A DNA stretch of 64,000 nt from Baekduia soli (GCF_007970665.1 NZ_CP042430.1:3348001-3412000), one strand, 5' to 3'; numbered from the stretch's first letter, positions 12,134 to 24,392 are shown. Made by a program: numbers and translations. The notes: generated by a model not told the origin, from the letters alone.

Positions 12134-12142
12134 GCCGTCGCG

Positions 12143-13417
12143 ATGGCGCGCCTCCTCCTCGGGGTCAGTGGGGGTATCGCCGCGTACAAGGCGCTCGAGC
12201 TCGTGCGCCTGGCCACCAAGGCCGGCCACGCGGTGCGCGCCGTGCAGACGCCGACGAGCGAGCGCTTCGTCGGCACCGCGTCGTTCGCCGCCCTCACGGG
12301 CGCGCCGGTGCTCACCAGCGAGTTCGAGCGCGACCCGGCGCGCGGCGCGTTCCCCGACCAGGCGCCGCCGTCGCACGACCCGGCCAGCCACCTGGAGCTC
12401 GTGCGCAACGCGGATGCCTACCTCATCGCGCCGGCGTCGGCCAACACGATCGCCAAGCTGGCCGGCGGACTGGCCGACAACCTGCTGACCAGCGCCGCGC
12501 TGGCCGCCCCCTGTCCCGTGCTCGTCGCCCCGGCGATGAACCACCACATGTGGGTGCACCCGGCCACCCGCGCCAACCTGCGCGTGCTGCGTGAGCGCGG
12601 CGTGACCGTGATCGAGCCCGGCGAGGGCGCGCTGGCCACCAAGGGCGAGTGGGGGATGGGGCGCCTGGCCGAGCCGGCCGAGCTGCTGGCCGCCGTGGAG
12701 GCCGTCGTCGCGCTGGGCCCGGCGCGCCCGCGCCCGTGGGACGGCCTGCGCGTGCTGGTCACCGCCGGCGGCACCCGCGAGCCGATCGACGCCGTGCGCT
12801 ACGTCGGCAACCGCTCCAGCGGCCGGATGGGCTTCGCGGTGGCCGAGGCCGCCGCGGCGCTGGGCGCCGAGGTCACGGTGATCGCCGCCAACGTCGCGCT
12901 GGCGCGCGCGTCGGGGATCCGCTACCTGGACGTGGAGACCGCGGCGCAGCTGGGGGAGGCGTGCGCGCGCGAGTTCGCGGCCTGCGACGTCCTGGTCATG
13001 GCCGCGGCGGTCGCCGACTTCCGCCCGTCGGCCGCCGTGGACGGCAAGCTCAAGAAGGACGGCCGCGACGAGCTGGCGCTCGTGCTCGAGCGCACGGAGG
13101 ACGTGCTCAGCGGGCTGGCGGCGGTGCGCCGCCCGGCGCAGACGCTCGTCGGGTTCGCCGCCGAGCACGGCGCGCCGGCGCTGGCCCACGGCCGCGACAA
13201 ACTCGAGCGCAAGGGACTGGATGCGGTGGTGGTCAACGACGTCTCACAGCCGGGCATCGGGTTCGACTCCCACGACAACGAGGTGACGATCGTCACCGCG
13301 GCGGGCGACGAGCACGTCCCCCGCGCCACGAAGGACGACGTCGCGCAGGCGATCCTCGCGACCGTCGACCGGCTCCGCGCCGCGGCCCCGGCCCGCGCGG
13401 CGGAGCGGGCGCGATGA
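12143..13417 (+). CDS. coaBC: Bifunctional CoaBC: phosphopantothenoylcysteine synthetase/decarboxylase
   Basis: This 424-residue enzyme couples cysteine to 4'-phosphopantothenate and decarboxylates the product, two steps in coenzyme A synthesis. The N-terminal HFCD flavoprotein domain has GVSGGIAAYKALE, PASANTIAKLA and PAMNHHMW. The C-terminal CoaB domain has TAGGTREPIDAVRYVGNRSSG and MAAAVADFRP. ATG 12143 follows rpoZ by 9 bp. It overlaps the MoxR start (ATGA). Confidence 0.94.
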   Translation: MARLLLGVSGGIAAYKALELVRLATKAGHAVRAVQTPTSERFVGTASFAALTGAPVLTSEFERDPARGAFPDQAPPSHDPASHLELVRNADAYLIAPASANTIAKLAGGLADNLLTSAALAAPCPVLVAPAMNHHMWVHPATRANLRVLRERGVTVIEPGEGALATKGEWGMGRLAEPAELLAAVEAVVALGPARPRPWDGLRVLVTAGGTREPIDAVRYVGNRSSGRMGFAVAEAAAALGAEVTVIAANVALARASGIRYLDVETAAQLGEACAREFAACDVLVMAAAVADFRPSAAVDGKLKKDGRDELALVLERTEDVLSGLAAVRRPAQTLVGFAAEHGAPALAHGRDKLERKGLDAVVVNDVSQPGIGFDSHDNEVTIVTAAGDEHVPRATKDDVAQAILATVDRLRAAAPARAAERAR

Positions 13418-14373
13418 GCGCCGACGAGCGCCTCGACGGCTCGGAGATCGCCCGTGCCGGGCTGCTGGCGCGGCGCATCGGCGAGGCCGTCCACGACGCG
13501 GTCGAGGTCCGGGCCGAGGTCCTGCAGGACCTCCTGGTCTGCATCCTGGCCGAGGGTCACGTGCTCATCGAGGACCTGCCCGGCGTCGGCAAGACGACGC
13601 TGGCCCGCGCGGTGGCGCGCGTCACCGACCTCGGCTTCGCACGCGTGCAGTGCACGGCCGACCTGCTGCCCGCCGACGTCGTGGGCACCAACATCTTCAA
13701 CCAGCGCGAGGACCGCTTCGAGTTCCGGCCCGGGCCGGTGTTCGCCAACGTCGTGCTCGTCGACGAGATCAACCGCGCCTCGCCCAAGACGCAGTCGGGC
13801 CTGCTGGAGTGCATGCAGGAGCGCCGCGTCACCGTCGACGTGCACTCCCACGAGCTCGCCCGGCCGTTCGTCGTGCTGGCCACGCAGAACCCGGTGGAGT
13901 TCGAGGGCACCTACCCGCTGCCCGAGGCCCAGGTCGACCGGTTCATGGCGCGCCTCTCGCTCGGCTACCCGACGCCCGCGGCCGAGGTCGACATGCTCCG
14001 CGACCACGAGGCGGGCGACCGCGTCGAGAGGATGGAGCCCGTCGCCACCGCCGCCGACGTGCTCGAGGCCATCGGCGTCGCCACGCGCGTCGTGGCGTCC
14101 GATCGGCTGCGCGGCTACATCGTCGCGCTCATCCAGCGCACCCGCGAGGACGCGCGCACCGAGCTGGGCGCCAGCCCGCGCGCCGGCCTCATGCTCCTGC
14201 GCGCCGCGAAGGCCCGCGCCGTCCTGCAGGGCCGCGACCACGTGCTGCCCGACGACGTCCAGGCGCTGGCCGGCGTCGTGCTGTCGCACCGCATCGTGCT
14301 CGCCCCCGAGGCCCTGGAGGCCACGGGCGAGCAGATCGTGGCCGACGCCCTGGCGGCGACACCGGCGCTGTAG
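13414..14373 (+). CDS. MoxR-family AAA+ ATPase
   Basis: A 319-residue AAA+ chaperone-like ATPase. Walker A DLPGVGKTT is at about residues 54-62, Walker B VVLVDEINRA near 113, and QNPVEFEGTYPLPEAQVDRF marks the MoxR family sensor 1 region. MoxR proteins next to DUF58 and transglutaminase genes are thought to help assemble or activate a membrane or secreted complex. Its start overlaps coaBC and it lies 7 bp before the DUF58 gene. Confidence 0.9.
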   Translation: MSADERLDGSEIARAGLLARRIGEAVHDAVEVRAEVLQDLLVCILAEGHVLIEDLPGVGKTTLARAVARVTDLGFARVQCTADLLPADVVGTNIFNQREDRFEFRPGPVFANVVLVDEINRASPKTQSGLLECMQERRVTVDVHSHELARPFVVLATQNPVEFEGTYPLPEAQVDRFMARLSLGYPTPAAEVDMLRDHEAGDRVERMEPVATAADVLEAIGVATRVVASDRLRGYIVALIQRTREDARTELGASPRAGLMLLRAAKARAVLQGRDHVLPDDVQALAGVVLSHRIVLAPEALEATGEQIVADALAATPAL

Positions 14374-14380
14374 GCCGGCC

Positions 14381-15486
14381 GTGCGCGAGACCACCCGCCC
14401 GCTGATCCGGACCGCCGCGCTCGGCGTGCTGCTGGTGGTCTGCGGCGGGCTGCTGGACGCCGAGCCGCTGTACGTCCCCGGCACGGCGTTCCTCCTGCTG
14501 GCCGCCGGTGCGGCCACGTGGGTGCTCGGCGGCTCGCGCGGCATCGAGGTCCGGCGCACCGTCGGGGTCCGCCGAGCCCTGGAGGACGACCCGGTGCCCG
14601 TCGAGGTCCACGTGAGCTCGGCGCGCCCGCTGCCCACGGGCGGGATCCTCGACGAGCTGCTGCCCGCGCCCGCGCCGTTGGCCGCCGGGCGCCGGGCGAC
14701 CCGCGTGCACATCGACGTGCGCTTCTCCCGCCGCGGGCGCAAGCTGCTGGCCCCGCCGCGCGTGGCCGTGCGCGACCCGTTCGGCCTCATGGTCCGCCTC
14801 GCGCGGACCGGAACCGGCACCGTGGACGAGGTGCTCGTCCTCCCGTGCGTCTCGCGCGTGCGCGTGCCCGGCGGCGACGGGGAGGCCTCCGGCTCCCTGC
14901 AGCTCGGGCGCCGCTCGTCGGTGGCGGCCGAGATCGAGCTCGACGGCCTGCGCCAGCACCGGCAGGGCACGCCCGCGTCGCGCATCTTCTGGCCCTCGCT
15001 GGCCAAGGGTGGAGAGCTGCTGGAGCGGCGCCTGCGCGCCGACAGCGACACGCGCCCGGTCGTCGTCCTCGATCCGCGCGGGGCCGAGACCGAGGACGAC
15101 CTCGACGCGGCGGTGCGCGCCGCGGCCTCGCTGGCCGTCCACCTCGCACACGCCGGCGGCTGCGCGCTGCTCATCCCCGGCGACCGGCGCCCGGCGATCC
15201 TCGAGCCCGCGCTCATCGGCTGGCCGCACCTGCACGTCCGCCTCGCGCTGGTCGACGGCGCCACCGCGCCGGCGCTGGCCGGCGTGTCGGCCCGGCGCGG
15301 GCCCGTGCTCTACGTCTCGGCCCGCCGGCTGAGCCGGCCGCCGCGGGCGCTGGCCCACGCCCCGGGCGGCGGGCGCGTGCTCATCGTCCCCGGCGCCCTG
15401 CCGTCCCGCCGCGCGCTGTTCGAGGTGGCGGGCTGCACCGGCTACGAGCTCTCCGAGGCCCATGGGCGCACCGGGCGGCTGCATGA
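14381..15486 (+). CDS. DUF58 domain protein (stop lost by probable one-base deletion near 15473)
   Basis: Two hydrophobic segments at about residues 5-45 (LGVLLVVCGGLL and FLLLAAGAATWVL) are followed by a cytoplasmic region with the DUF58 hallmark GLRQHRQGTPASRIFWP (about residues 190-206) and a vWA-like fold. The function is unknown; it is always found with MoxR ATPases. In the continuous frame there is no stop at the expected end and the ORF runs on into the transglutaminase gene. One extra G near the GGG at 15473-15475 would bring TGA 15484-15486 into frame and give an ATGA overlap with the next gene. The span 14381-15486 is 3n+2, as that predicts. Confidence 0.8.
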
Positions 15487-17764
15487 CCTCGATCCCGGCA
15501 CCCCCGCCGCGCGCCGCGGGCCTCGGCCTGCGCGCGCTGGGCACCGGCGCGGTCGTGCGCCTCGGCGCGCTGGCGGCGCTCTCGCTCTACGCGGCCGAGC
15601 ACTGGGCCACGATCGTCGAGCCCGCTGCGCGCGGCGACCTCTTCGGCCTGTTCGTGGTGGCGATCGCGTGCGGGCTGGCGGCGCGCGGGGTCGCCGCGCT
15701 GCCGTCGCGCGCCGTGCGCCTCGCGGCGGTCGCCGCGCTCGCGCTCGTGACGCTGGCGGCGATCCTGCTCGTCGGCAACGTGCCGCTGCGCCTGCTGCGG
15801 CCCGACCGCTGGGACACCCTGGCCTCGGGGATCGGCGGGGCGCTCGGTGCGATCCCCGCCCTCCGCGTGCCCTACACGGGCGTCGACCCCTGGCTGCACA
15901 TCGTCCTGCGCACCGGCGGCGGCCTGCTGCTGACCGCCGCCGCCTGCCTCGGACTGGCCCGGCGCCCGCGCACGTTCGCGGCCGCCGTCTGCCTCGGTGT
16001 CCTCTACACGGTGCCGATCATCGAGGCCGGCCCGCGGCACCCCTACCTCGACGGGGCCGTCTTCACCGTGCTGCTCGGCGTGCTGGTCCTCGGAGAGCGC
16101 CTCGGCCCCCGCGAGGCGCCGATGGCCGCCGGCCTCGGCGCCGCGGCCCTGGTCGCCGCGGTCCTCGTCGCGCCGCACCTGGACTCCCGCTCGCCCTGGG
16201 TGGACTACGAGGCGCTGGCCGAGTCGCTGCAGAGCGGCAAGACCACCACCTTCTCGTGGAACCAGCGCTACGGCCCGATCATGTGGACGCGCGACGGCCT
16301 GGAGATGGCCCGCATCCGGTCGCGGGGCAACCTGTACTTCAAGACCACGGCGCTGGAGCGCTTCGACGGCGTGGGATGGCGGCAGACCCGGGACGTGCTG
16401 GCCAACAGCGACGACACCGAGCTCGCCGTCCGCCACCCCGGCTGGTTCCAGACGATCCACGTCTCGATCAAGGGCCTGAAGTCGCGGCCCTTCATCGGGG
16501 CGGGCACGACGCTGCGCGTCGAGCGCTCCACCAAGCCGGTGCAGCCGGCCACCCCCGGGACCTTCGAGGCCTCGGGCACGCCGCTGCGCCGCGGCGACTC
16601 GTACGACGCCGCGGTGTACTACCCGCGGCCGAGCACCACCGAGATGCAGGTCGCGGGCACCGACTACCCCGTCATCGTGCTGCGCGACCTCACCGTCGGC
16701 CTGCCCGCCCAGGCGGGGCTGGGCCCACTGGACGTCGACTTCGCCGCCTGGGGCAGCGACGGCCTGACCACCGCACGGGCGGCCAACGGCTTCGACCGCA
16801 TCGACCCCGACCAGGTCCTGGCCGACTCGCCCTACGGCCGCACCTACGCCCTGGCCCGTCAGATCCGCGCCGCCTCGACCGACCCCTACGACTACGTGCG
16901 CAACGTCATCGCGCGCGTGCAGCGCGGGGCGCGCTACACCGAGAACCCGCCGGCGCCGGGCGACCTCGCGCCGCTGGACGCCTTCCTGTTCCGCGACCGC
17001 GCGGGCTACTGCCAGTACTTCGCGGGCGCGACGGCGCTGCTGCTGCGCATGGGCGGGGTGCCCGCCCGCATGGCGGCCGGCTTCTCGCCGGGCCTGCTGA
17101 CCTCGGGCGAGCACCGCCTCAGCGACCTCGACGCCCACGCCTGGGTCGAGGTCTACTTCCCGCGCCTGGGCTGGGTCACGTTCGACCCGACGCCGGGCGA
17201 CTCGCCGGCCCGCTCGCAGATCACCGACACGCAGCGCGCGGCCGAGTCCATCAAGAACGCCGCGCCCCAGGCCCAGCAGGGCAGCGACCGGCTGACCGAC
17301 CCCACCGCCGGCGGCGCGGCCGGGGTCGGCGCGCAGGACGGCGGCGGCTCTCCGCTCGCGCTCATCGCCGGCATCGTCGGCGGGTGGGCGTGGTGGCGGC
17401 CGGCGCGGCGGTCGCCCTGCGCCAGCGCTGGCGGCGGCGCAGCGCCGATCCCGACCTCGACGAGCTGCGCCTGGCGCTCGCGCGCACCGGCCGCGCGGCG
17501 ACGCCGTCGACGACGCTGGCCCGGCTCGAGCGGCTGCTGGGCGACAGCGAGGGCTCGCTGGGCTACCTGCGTGCGCTGCGCCTGGCGCGCTACGGCGGGA
17601 TCGCCGCGCCGCCGACGGCCGCGCAGCGCCGCGCGATGCGCCGCTCGCTCGTCGCGGGCCTGGGCCCCCGCGCCCGGATGGCCGCGCTGTGGACGTTCCC
17701 GCCGCGCCCGCGCGAGCTGTGGGATGTGCTGCGGGTGCGGCGCAGGCGCCCCTACACTGGCTGA
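15483..17764 (+). CDS. TgpA-like membrane transglutaminase (apparent one-base frameshift near 17382-17384)
   Basis: The N-terminal third has about five or six membrane helices. It is followed by an extracytoplasmic transglutaminase-like domain with catalytic Cys510 (GYCQYFAGA), His552 (DAHAWVEVYF) and Asp568 (VTFDPTPG). A C-terminal membrane helix (LALIAGIVGG onward) should follow, but the frame breaks there. The helix completion and an Arg-rich cytoplasmic tail (DELRLALARTGRAATPS... to RRRPYTG) are in another frame ending at TGA 17762-17764. Adding one G to the GGG at 17382-17384 joins them. An alternative upstream ATG at 15462 exists; 15483 fits the ATGA overlap. Substrate unknown. Confidence 0.82.
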
Positions 17765-17765
17765 G

Positions 17766-18134
17766 ATGACCGAGGCCGATGTGTACGACCTCTTCCGTCA
17801 GGGCACCGAGCTGCTCGAGCGCGGCGACCACCACGCGGCGACCGTCCCGCTGGGCCGCGCCCGCGAGCTGGCGCCGGACAAGGACTCCGTCCGCGAGGCC
17901 TACGGGCGGGCCCTGTTCGGGGCCCAGCGCTTCCGCGAGGCCGCCGAGGAGTTCGGCGCCGTCGCCGAGCACGCCCCGACCAACGACTATGCCTTGTTCT
18001 GCCTGGGCCGGGCGCTGCAGCAGCTCGGCCGCCACGCCGAGGCGCGCCATCCGCTGGCGCTGGCCTGCAACCTGCAGCCCCAGCGCGCCGACTACCGGCG
18101 CTACCGCGACCAGGCCCGCCGCCGGGCGGCCTGA
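17766..18134 (+). CDS. TPR repeat protein
   Basis: A 122-residue soluble protein made of about three tetratricopeptide repeats. Motifs such as LLERGDHHAATVPLGRARELAPD and YALFCLGRALQQLGRHAEA (each within one repeat) show the W/L-G-Y-A-F-A-P pattern. It probably acts as a protein-protein adaptor. ATG 17766 lies 1 bp after the transglutaminase stop, so it is likely co-translated with the MoxR/DUF58/transglutaminase cluster. The partner is unknown. Confidence 0.75.
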   Translation: MTEADVYDLFRQGTELLERGDHHAATVPLGRARELAPDKDSVREAYGRALFGAQRFREAAEEFGAVAEHAPTNDYALFCLGRALQQLGRHAEARHPLALACNLQPQRADYRRYRDQARRRAA

Positions 18135-18240
18135 GGGCTCCGTCGCGGCGCCCGCGGCGGGCCCCTCGCAACGCCCGCCGGGCGGCTCGCGGACGCCGTG
18201 CAGGACCCCTTCCAACGCGCGCCCGGGACGGGGCATGGTG

Positions 18241-18338
18241 CTATCCTCGCGACACAACTTCCGTGCCGGCGGACCGTCCGCCGGTGATGTACAGGGAGCG
18301 GGCGTGAGCCCGCTCTTTCATTTGAGAGGGGAGGGTTG
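18241..18338 (+). promoter_or_regulatory. Leader of the rimP-nusA-infB operon with two hairpins
   Basis: A -10-like TATCCT at 18242-18247 begins the region. The first hairpin is CCGGCGG/CCGCCGG (18266-18284). The second is GAGCGGGC-GTGA-GCCCGCTC (18296-18315), followed by TTTCATTT, so it looks like a weak intrinsic terminator. It lies 23 bp before the rimP start and just ahead of a GGGGAGGG ribosome site. NusA-containing operons are often autoregulated by leader attenuation, which would fit; this is inference. Confidence 0.5.
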
Positions 18339-18752
18339 ATGACCAGCATCCAGGACGAGATCGAGCGCAGGCTCGCCGAGCGCGAGCCCGACGTCGAGGT
18401 GCTGCTGGCCGAGCTCAAGGGCGACACCGTCGAGCTCTTCATCGACCACCCCGACGGCGTCACGCTCGAGCTGTGCGAGCGCGTCACGCGGGCGCTCCCC
18501 GAGCTGCTGGAGGAGCACGGGCTGACCGTGTCCTCGCCCGGCCTCGAACGTCCTCTGAGCAAGCCGGATCACTTCCGCCGGTTCATCGGCCGCCGGGCGC
18601 GGGTCCGCACCCGCGAGGCCCGCGACGGGCACCGGTCGTTCACCGGCGAGCTCGTCGGCGCCTCCGAGTCCGAGGTGACGATCGCCGCCGACAACGGCCT
18701 GGTCGCCATCCCGTACGACGCCATCGCCCGTTCGAACCTCGTCGAGTCCTAG
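18339..18752 (+). CDS. rimP: Ribosome maturation factor RimP
   Basis: A 137-residue factor needed for 30S subunit maturation. The N-terminal domain leads to the conserved VSSPGLERPLSKPDHFRRF motif (about residues 66-84), and a C-terminal SH3-like domain follows. ATG 18339 follows GGGGAGGG; a TTG one codon earlier is possible. It is first in the nusA-infB operon, as in most bacteria. Confidence 0.92.
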   Translation: MTSIQDEIERRLAEREPDVEVLLAELKGDTVELFIDHPDGVTLELCERVTRALPELLEEHGLTVSSPGLERPLSKPDHFRRFIGRRARVRTREARDGHRSFTGELVGASESEVTIAADNGLVAIPYDAIARSNLVES

Positions 18753-18768
18753 GAGCACGGAGCTACTC

Positions 18769-20387
<1,619 letters not shown>

Positions 20388-20391
<4 letters not shown>

Positions 20392-20654
20392 GCTCCGTAC
20401 CGCACCGGCGCTGCATCGGCTGCGGGACCGTACGTCCCAAGGCCGAGCTGCTGCGGCTGGTCGCGGCGGACCAGCGGGTCGTCGCGGACCCGTCGGCCAC
20501 CATGCCGGGCAGAGGTGCGTACGTCTGTGACCAGGCGTGCGCCCGTAGGGCGGTCCAGCGCCGCGCAGTGACCCGAGCCCTGAGGCGCAGGGTCGACATC
20601 CCGCAAGACTTCGTAGAATCAATAGGACTGCATGGCGAAAAAGCGCATCCATGA
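20388..20654 (+). CDS. ylxR: YlxR-family RNA-binding protein, no standard start codon
   Basis: An 88-residue protein of the YlxR/RnpM family, known as RNA-binding and implicated in RNase P regulation. RRCIGCGTVRPKAELLRLV and the GRGAYVC motif are diagnostic. No ATG, GTG or TTG occurs in frame before the CIGC motif. The best start is GTA 20388, in a GTAA overlap with nusA, where a GTGA overlap would be usual. Either a near-cognate codon is used or one base is wrong. It overlaps infB by 23 bp. Confidence 0.8.
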
Positions 20655-23600
20655 GATCGCCAAGGAGCAGGGCCTGTCCAGCAAGGACGTGCTCGACCAG
20701 CTCCAGGCCGCCGGACTCGACGTGAAGGCCGCTGCCTCCACGGTGGAGGAGAGCGACGCCCTGCGCGCGCTCGGCGGCGGCAACGGCTCCTCGGCCCCCC
20801 CGACGACCACGAAGGCGGCACCGGCCGCCGGCGCCGCCTCCAGCGCGCCGCCCGCCGGCCGCGGCCAGCCCGCCCGCCCGCCGCAGGGCCGGGGCGCTCC
20901 CGTGCGCCCGCCCGAGGGCCGTGGCGCCCCCGTGCGCCCGCCCGCCGGGCGCGGCCAGCCCGTGCGTCCCGGTCAGGCCCCCGCCGGCCGTGGCGGCCCC
21001 GTGCGGCCGCCCTCCCAGTCCTCAGGCTCGCGCGGCTCGGCCCCCACCGGCCGCGGCGCCCCCGTGCGCCCCGGCCAGGCGCCCGCGCGCGGCGGGTCCA
21101 CCGGCGGCCGCCAGCCGTCCTCGCCCCAGCCCGTCCGGCCCGTCCCGCGCCGGCCCGTGCTCGACGACCTGCCGGTCGACCCGCGCCGCCAGATGGGCCG
21201 CGGCGGCCCCGGGCAGGCACGACCGACCGGCCGCGCCGGCGCCTCGGCGCCGCCGCAGGAGCCCGTCGCCACCGAGCCGCCCGTCGTCGAGGCGGTCACG
21301 CCGCCGCCGGCCCCGCCCGCCGAGGCGCCGGCCGCCGCCGCGCCGGCCGCGCCCGCAGCTGCTCCCGAGGCCCCCGAGGTCGCGCAGCCGCCTGCTCCCG
21401 AGCAGCCGGCGCCGGCCGTCCCCGAGGCCGCGGCGCCCGCCGCGCCCGAGGCCGAAGCCGCCCCGGCCGCCGAAGTCCCCGAGGCCGAGGCCGCGGCGCC
21501 CGCCGCCGAGGTCCCTGCGGCCGAGGCGCCCGCCGCCGCGGCCACCCCGGCCGCGGCCGCCGCCACGCCCGCCGAGGCCAAGAAGCCGACGGGCAAGAAC
21601 GCCAAGCCCGACGGCCCGGTCCCGCACACCGAGCCGCCCAAGCCCGGCACGGGCCCCCGCATCATCTCGGTCCCCGAGCCGCCCAAGCGCCCCAAGCGCG
21701 ACGAGACCCAGTCGCAGCCCTCGGGCACCGGCGGCCGCGTCACGCGCTCCGGTCAGCGCGGAGAGGGCGGTCCCGGCGCCGGCAAGCGCCGCGTCGTCAT
21801 CGACTCCCAGGCCGCGCGCCGCGGCCCCGGCGGAGGCCCCGGCCCCGCCCCGCAGCGCCCGCCGCGTCGTCGTCGCCGGCGTCGCCGCACGCCGATGGAG
21901 GACACGCCGCAGATCCTGGCGGCCGATCAGCTCACGCGCACCGACACGATCCGGATCAACTCCGGCTCGACGGTCAAGGACGTCGCCGAGTACCTCGGCG
22001 TGCCCGTCCCCGACGTCATCAAGCAGCTCATGTCGATGGGCGTGCTGGCCACGCTCACCAAGACGCTGGCCGACGAGCAGATCGAGATCGTCGCCGAGGC
22101 CCTGGGCAAGAAGATGACGATCGTCCATCTCGGCGACGAGGCCGAGGAGGAGTTCGAGTACGACGACGCCGACGAGGATCTCGTCGAGCGTCCGCCGGTC
22201 GTCACGATCATGGGCCACGTCGACCACGGCAAGACGTCGCTGCTGGACGCCGTCCGCTCGACGGAGGTCGCCGCCGGCGAGGCCGGCGGGATCACCCAGC
22301 ACATCGGCGCCTACCAGGTCCACCACAACGGCAAGACGATCACGTTCCTGGACACACCGGGCCACCAGGCGTTCACCGCCATGCGTGCCCGCGGCGCCCG
22401 CGTGACCGACATCGCCGTGATCGTGGTCGCCGCCGACGACGGCGCGCGCCCGCAGACCGACGAGGCCATCGACCACGCCCACGCGGCCGACGTCCCGATC
22501 GTCGTCGCGGTCAACAAGATCGACAAGGAGGGGGCCGACCCGACGCGCGTGCGCACCGAGCTCACGCAGCGCGGCCTGCAGCCCTCGGAGTGGGGCGGCG
22601 AGACCGAGTACGTCGACGTGTCGGCCAAGACCCATCAGAACCTCGAGGAGCTCCTCGACACCCTGCTGGTCGTCGCCGAGCTCGAGGAGCTCGAGGCCAA
22701 CCCGAACGCCGAGGCCTCGGGCGTCGTCATCGAGTCCAAGCTGGACCCGGGCCGCGGCCCCGTCGTCACCGTCCTCATCCAGCGCGGCACGATGCGCATC
22801 GGCGACGCCCTCGTCGCCGGCGCCGAGCCGGGCCGCGTGCGGGCGATGATCGACTACCGCGGCGAGCGCGTGCAGCAGGCCGTCCCCGGCGACCCGGTCG
22901 AGGTCCTGGGCTTCGACGGCGTCCCCGACGCGGGCGAGGTCGTCCGCGTCGTGGCCAACGACCGCGAGGCGCGCCGCCTGGCACAGGAGCGCGAGACGCG
23001 CGAGAAGGCCGAGTCGCTGGCGCGCCGCGCCGGGCGCAAGGTGTCCTTCGAGGACGTCTTCCGCCGCTCGCGCGAGGACGAGCCCGCCGAGCTGGACCTC
23101 GTCATCAAGGGCGACGTCGCCGGCTCGGTCGAGGCGCTCGAGGACGAGGTCGCGCGGCTGCCCCAGGACGAGGTGCACGTCAACGTGCTGCACAGCGGCG
23201 TGGGCGGCATCAACGAGTCCGACGTCATGCTCGCCGCGGCCTCGGAGGCCGTCATCCTCGGCTTCAACGTGCGCCCGGTGGGCGACGCGCAGGCGCTCGC
23301 CGACCGCGAGGGCGTGGAGATCCGCCACTACTCGGTGATCTACGCGGCCCTGGACGACCTGCGGGCGGCCATGCAGGGCCTCCTGGCCCCCGAGCTGGTC
23401 GAGGAGACCGTCGGCACCGTGGAGGTCCGCCAGACCTTCCGCGCGTCGAAGATCGGCATCATCGCCGGCTCCTACGTCACCGACGGCGTCGTGCGGCGCG
23501 GGGCCAAGGTCCGCGTCATCCGCGACGGCACCGTCCTGGGCGAGACGACGGTGGACACGCTGCGGCGCTTCAACGACGACGCCCGCGAGGTCGCCGCCGG

Positions 23601-23706
23601 CTACGAGTGCGGCATCGTGCTGGCCAACTTCCAGGACATCCGCGAGGGCGACGTCCTCGAGGTCTTCGAGACCCGGCAGGTGGAGCGCGAGCTCCAGCCG
23701 TCCTAG
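20632..23706 (+). CDS. infB: Translation initiation factor IF-2
   Basis: This GTPase places initiator tRNA on the 30S subunit and promotes subunit joining. The N-terminal IF2-N domain starts [21 protein letters not shown] long Pro/Ala/Gly/Arg linker (about residues 50-420) has tandem GRGxPVRPP-type repeats and then Ala/Pro/Glu-rich sequence. The GTPase G1 motif GHVDHGKT begins at residue 528, followed by DTPGHQAF and NKID. Domains II-IV complete the 1024 residues. A TCGACA...TAGAAT pair at 20593-20619 may give an extra promoter, but its spacing is short. Confidence 0.97.
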   Translation: MAKKRIHEIAKEQGLSSKDVLDQLQAAGLDVKAAASTVEESDALRALGGGNGSSAPPTTTKAAPAAGAASSAPPAGRGQPARPPQGRGAPVRPPEGRGAPVRPPAGRGQPVRPGQAPAGRGGPVRPPSQSSGSRGSAPTGRGAPVRPGQAPARGGSTGGRQPSSPQPVRPVPRRPVLDDLPVDPRRQMGRGGPGQARPTGRAGASAPPQEPVATEPPVVEAVTPPPAPPAEAPAAAAPAAPAAAPEAPEVAQPPAPEQPAPAVPEAAAPAAPEAEAAPAAEVPEAEAAAPAAEVPAAEAPAAAATPAAAAATPAEAKKPTGKNAKPDGPVPHTEPPKPGTGPRIISVPEPPKRPKRDETQSQPSGTGGRVTRSGQRGEGGPGAGKRRVVIDSQAARRGPGGGPGPAPQRPPRRRRRRRRTPMEDTPQILAADQLTRTDTIRINSGSTVKDVAEYLGVPVPDVIKQLMSMGVLATLTKTLADEQIEIVAEALGKKMTIVHLGDEAEEEFEYDDADEDLVERPPVVTIMGHVDHGKTSLLDAVRSTEVAAGEAGGITQHIGAYQVHHNGKTITFLDTPGHQAFTAMRARGARVTDIAVIVVAADDGARPQTDEAIDHAHAADVPIVVAVNKIDKEGADPTRVRTELTQRGLQPSEWGGETEYVDVSAKTHQNLEELLDTLLVVAELEELEANPNAEASGVVIESKLDPGRGPVVTVLIQRGTMRIGDALVAGAEPGRVRAMIDYRGERVQQAVPGDPVEVLGFDGVPDAGEVVRVVANDREARRLAQERETREKAESLARRAGRKVSFEDVFRRSREDEPAELDLVIKGDVAGSVEALEDEVARLPQDEVHVNVLHSGVGGINESDVMLAAASEAVILGFNVRPVGDAQALADREGVEIRHYSVIYAALDDLRAAMQGLLAPELVEETVGTVEVRQTFRASKIGIIAGSYVTDGVVRRGAKVRVIRDGTVLGETTVDTLRRFNDDAREVAAGYECGIVLANFQDIREGDVLEVFETRQVERELQPS

Positions 23707-23727
23707 GAACCGGCCCCGCCGAGTCCT

Positions 23728-24039
23728 GTGAGCGCCTACGTCGCGCTGCTCACGATCGAACTGCACTTCCCCGATGCGGGCTCCCTCAAGGCCAAGCGCA
23801 AGGAGCTCGCATCGGTGAAGGCGCTGCTGCACCAGCGCCACGGGATGGCGGTGGCCGAGGTCGACCACCAGGACCTGTGGCAGCGGGCGACGCTGGCCGG
23901 CGCGCTGGTCAGCGGATCGCTCGCGCGCCTGGAGGAGCGCTGCGACGCCGCCCAGCGGTTCCTGGACGCGCGGGTCCCCGACGGCGTTCGCATGAATCGT
24001 GTCGTGGCCTCGTACGCCGACGTGGAAGGTCTAGGATGA
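23728..24039 (+). CDS. ylxP: YlxP / DUF503 protein
   Basis: A 103-residue protein with the DUF503 pattern: an N-terminal beta strand (LLTIELHFPDAGSLKAKR), then VKALLHQRHGMAVAEVDHQDLWQRATL and a C-terminal helix. YlxP has been linked to ribosome biogenesis in firmicutes, always between infB and rbfA as here. It uses a GTG start, and its TGA overlaps the rbfA ATG. Confidence 0.88.
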   Translation: MSAYVALLTIELHFPDAGSLKAKRKELASVKALLHQRHGMAVAEVDHQDLWQRATLAGALVSGSLARLEERCDAAQRFLDARVPDGVRMNRVVASYADVEGLG

Positions 24040-24392
24040 GTGCCCGAGGAGCGCGGATGCGCCGCGTGGACGAAGCCGTCCGCGAGGTGCTCGGCGATGC
24101 CGTTGCCAAAGATCTCAAGGACCCACGGGTCGGATTCGTGACAGTCACCGAGGTGCGGACGAGCCCGGACCTGCGCCACGCGCGGGTCTACATCAGCGTC
24201 TTCGGCACCGACCAGGAGCGCGCCGACACGCTCGCCGGCCTGAGCTCGGCCCACGGCATCCTGCAGGCCCGCGTCGCCCGCGAGCTGCGGCTCAAGCGCA
24301 CGCCCACGCTCGAGTTCGCGCTCGATGACACCGCGCAGCGCGCCGCACGGCTGGAGGCGCTCATCGAGGAGGTCACCGAGGATGGCGCCTGA
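24036..24392 (+). CDS. rbfA: Ribosome-binding factor A
   Basis: A 118-residue KH-like protein needed for late 30S maturation and 16S rRNA processing. The motif LKDPRVGFVTVTEVRTSPDLRHARVYIS (split at residues 28-55) and RTPTLEFALDDT near the C-terminus are characteristic. The start is an ATGA overlap with ylxP, and the end overlaps the next gene by 11 bp. Confidence 0.93.
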   Translation: MSARGARMRRVDEAVREVLGDAVAKDLKDPRVGFVTVTEVRTSPDLRHARVYISVFGTDQERADTLAGLSSAHGILQARVARELRLKRTPTLEFALDDTAQRAARLEALIEEVTEDGA

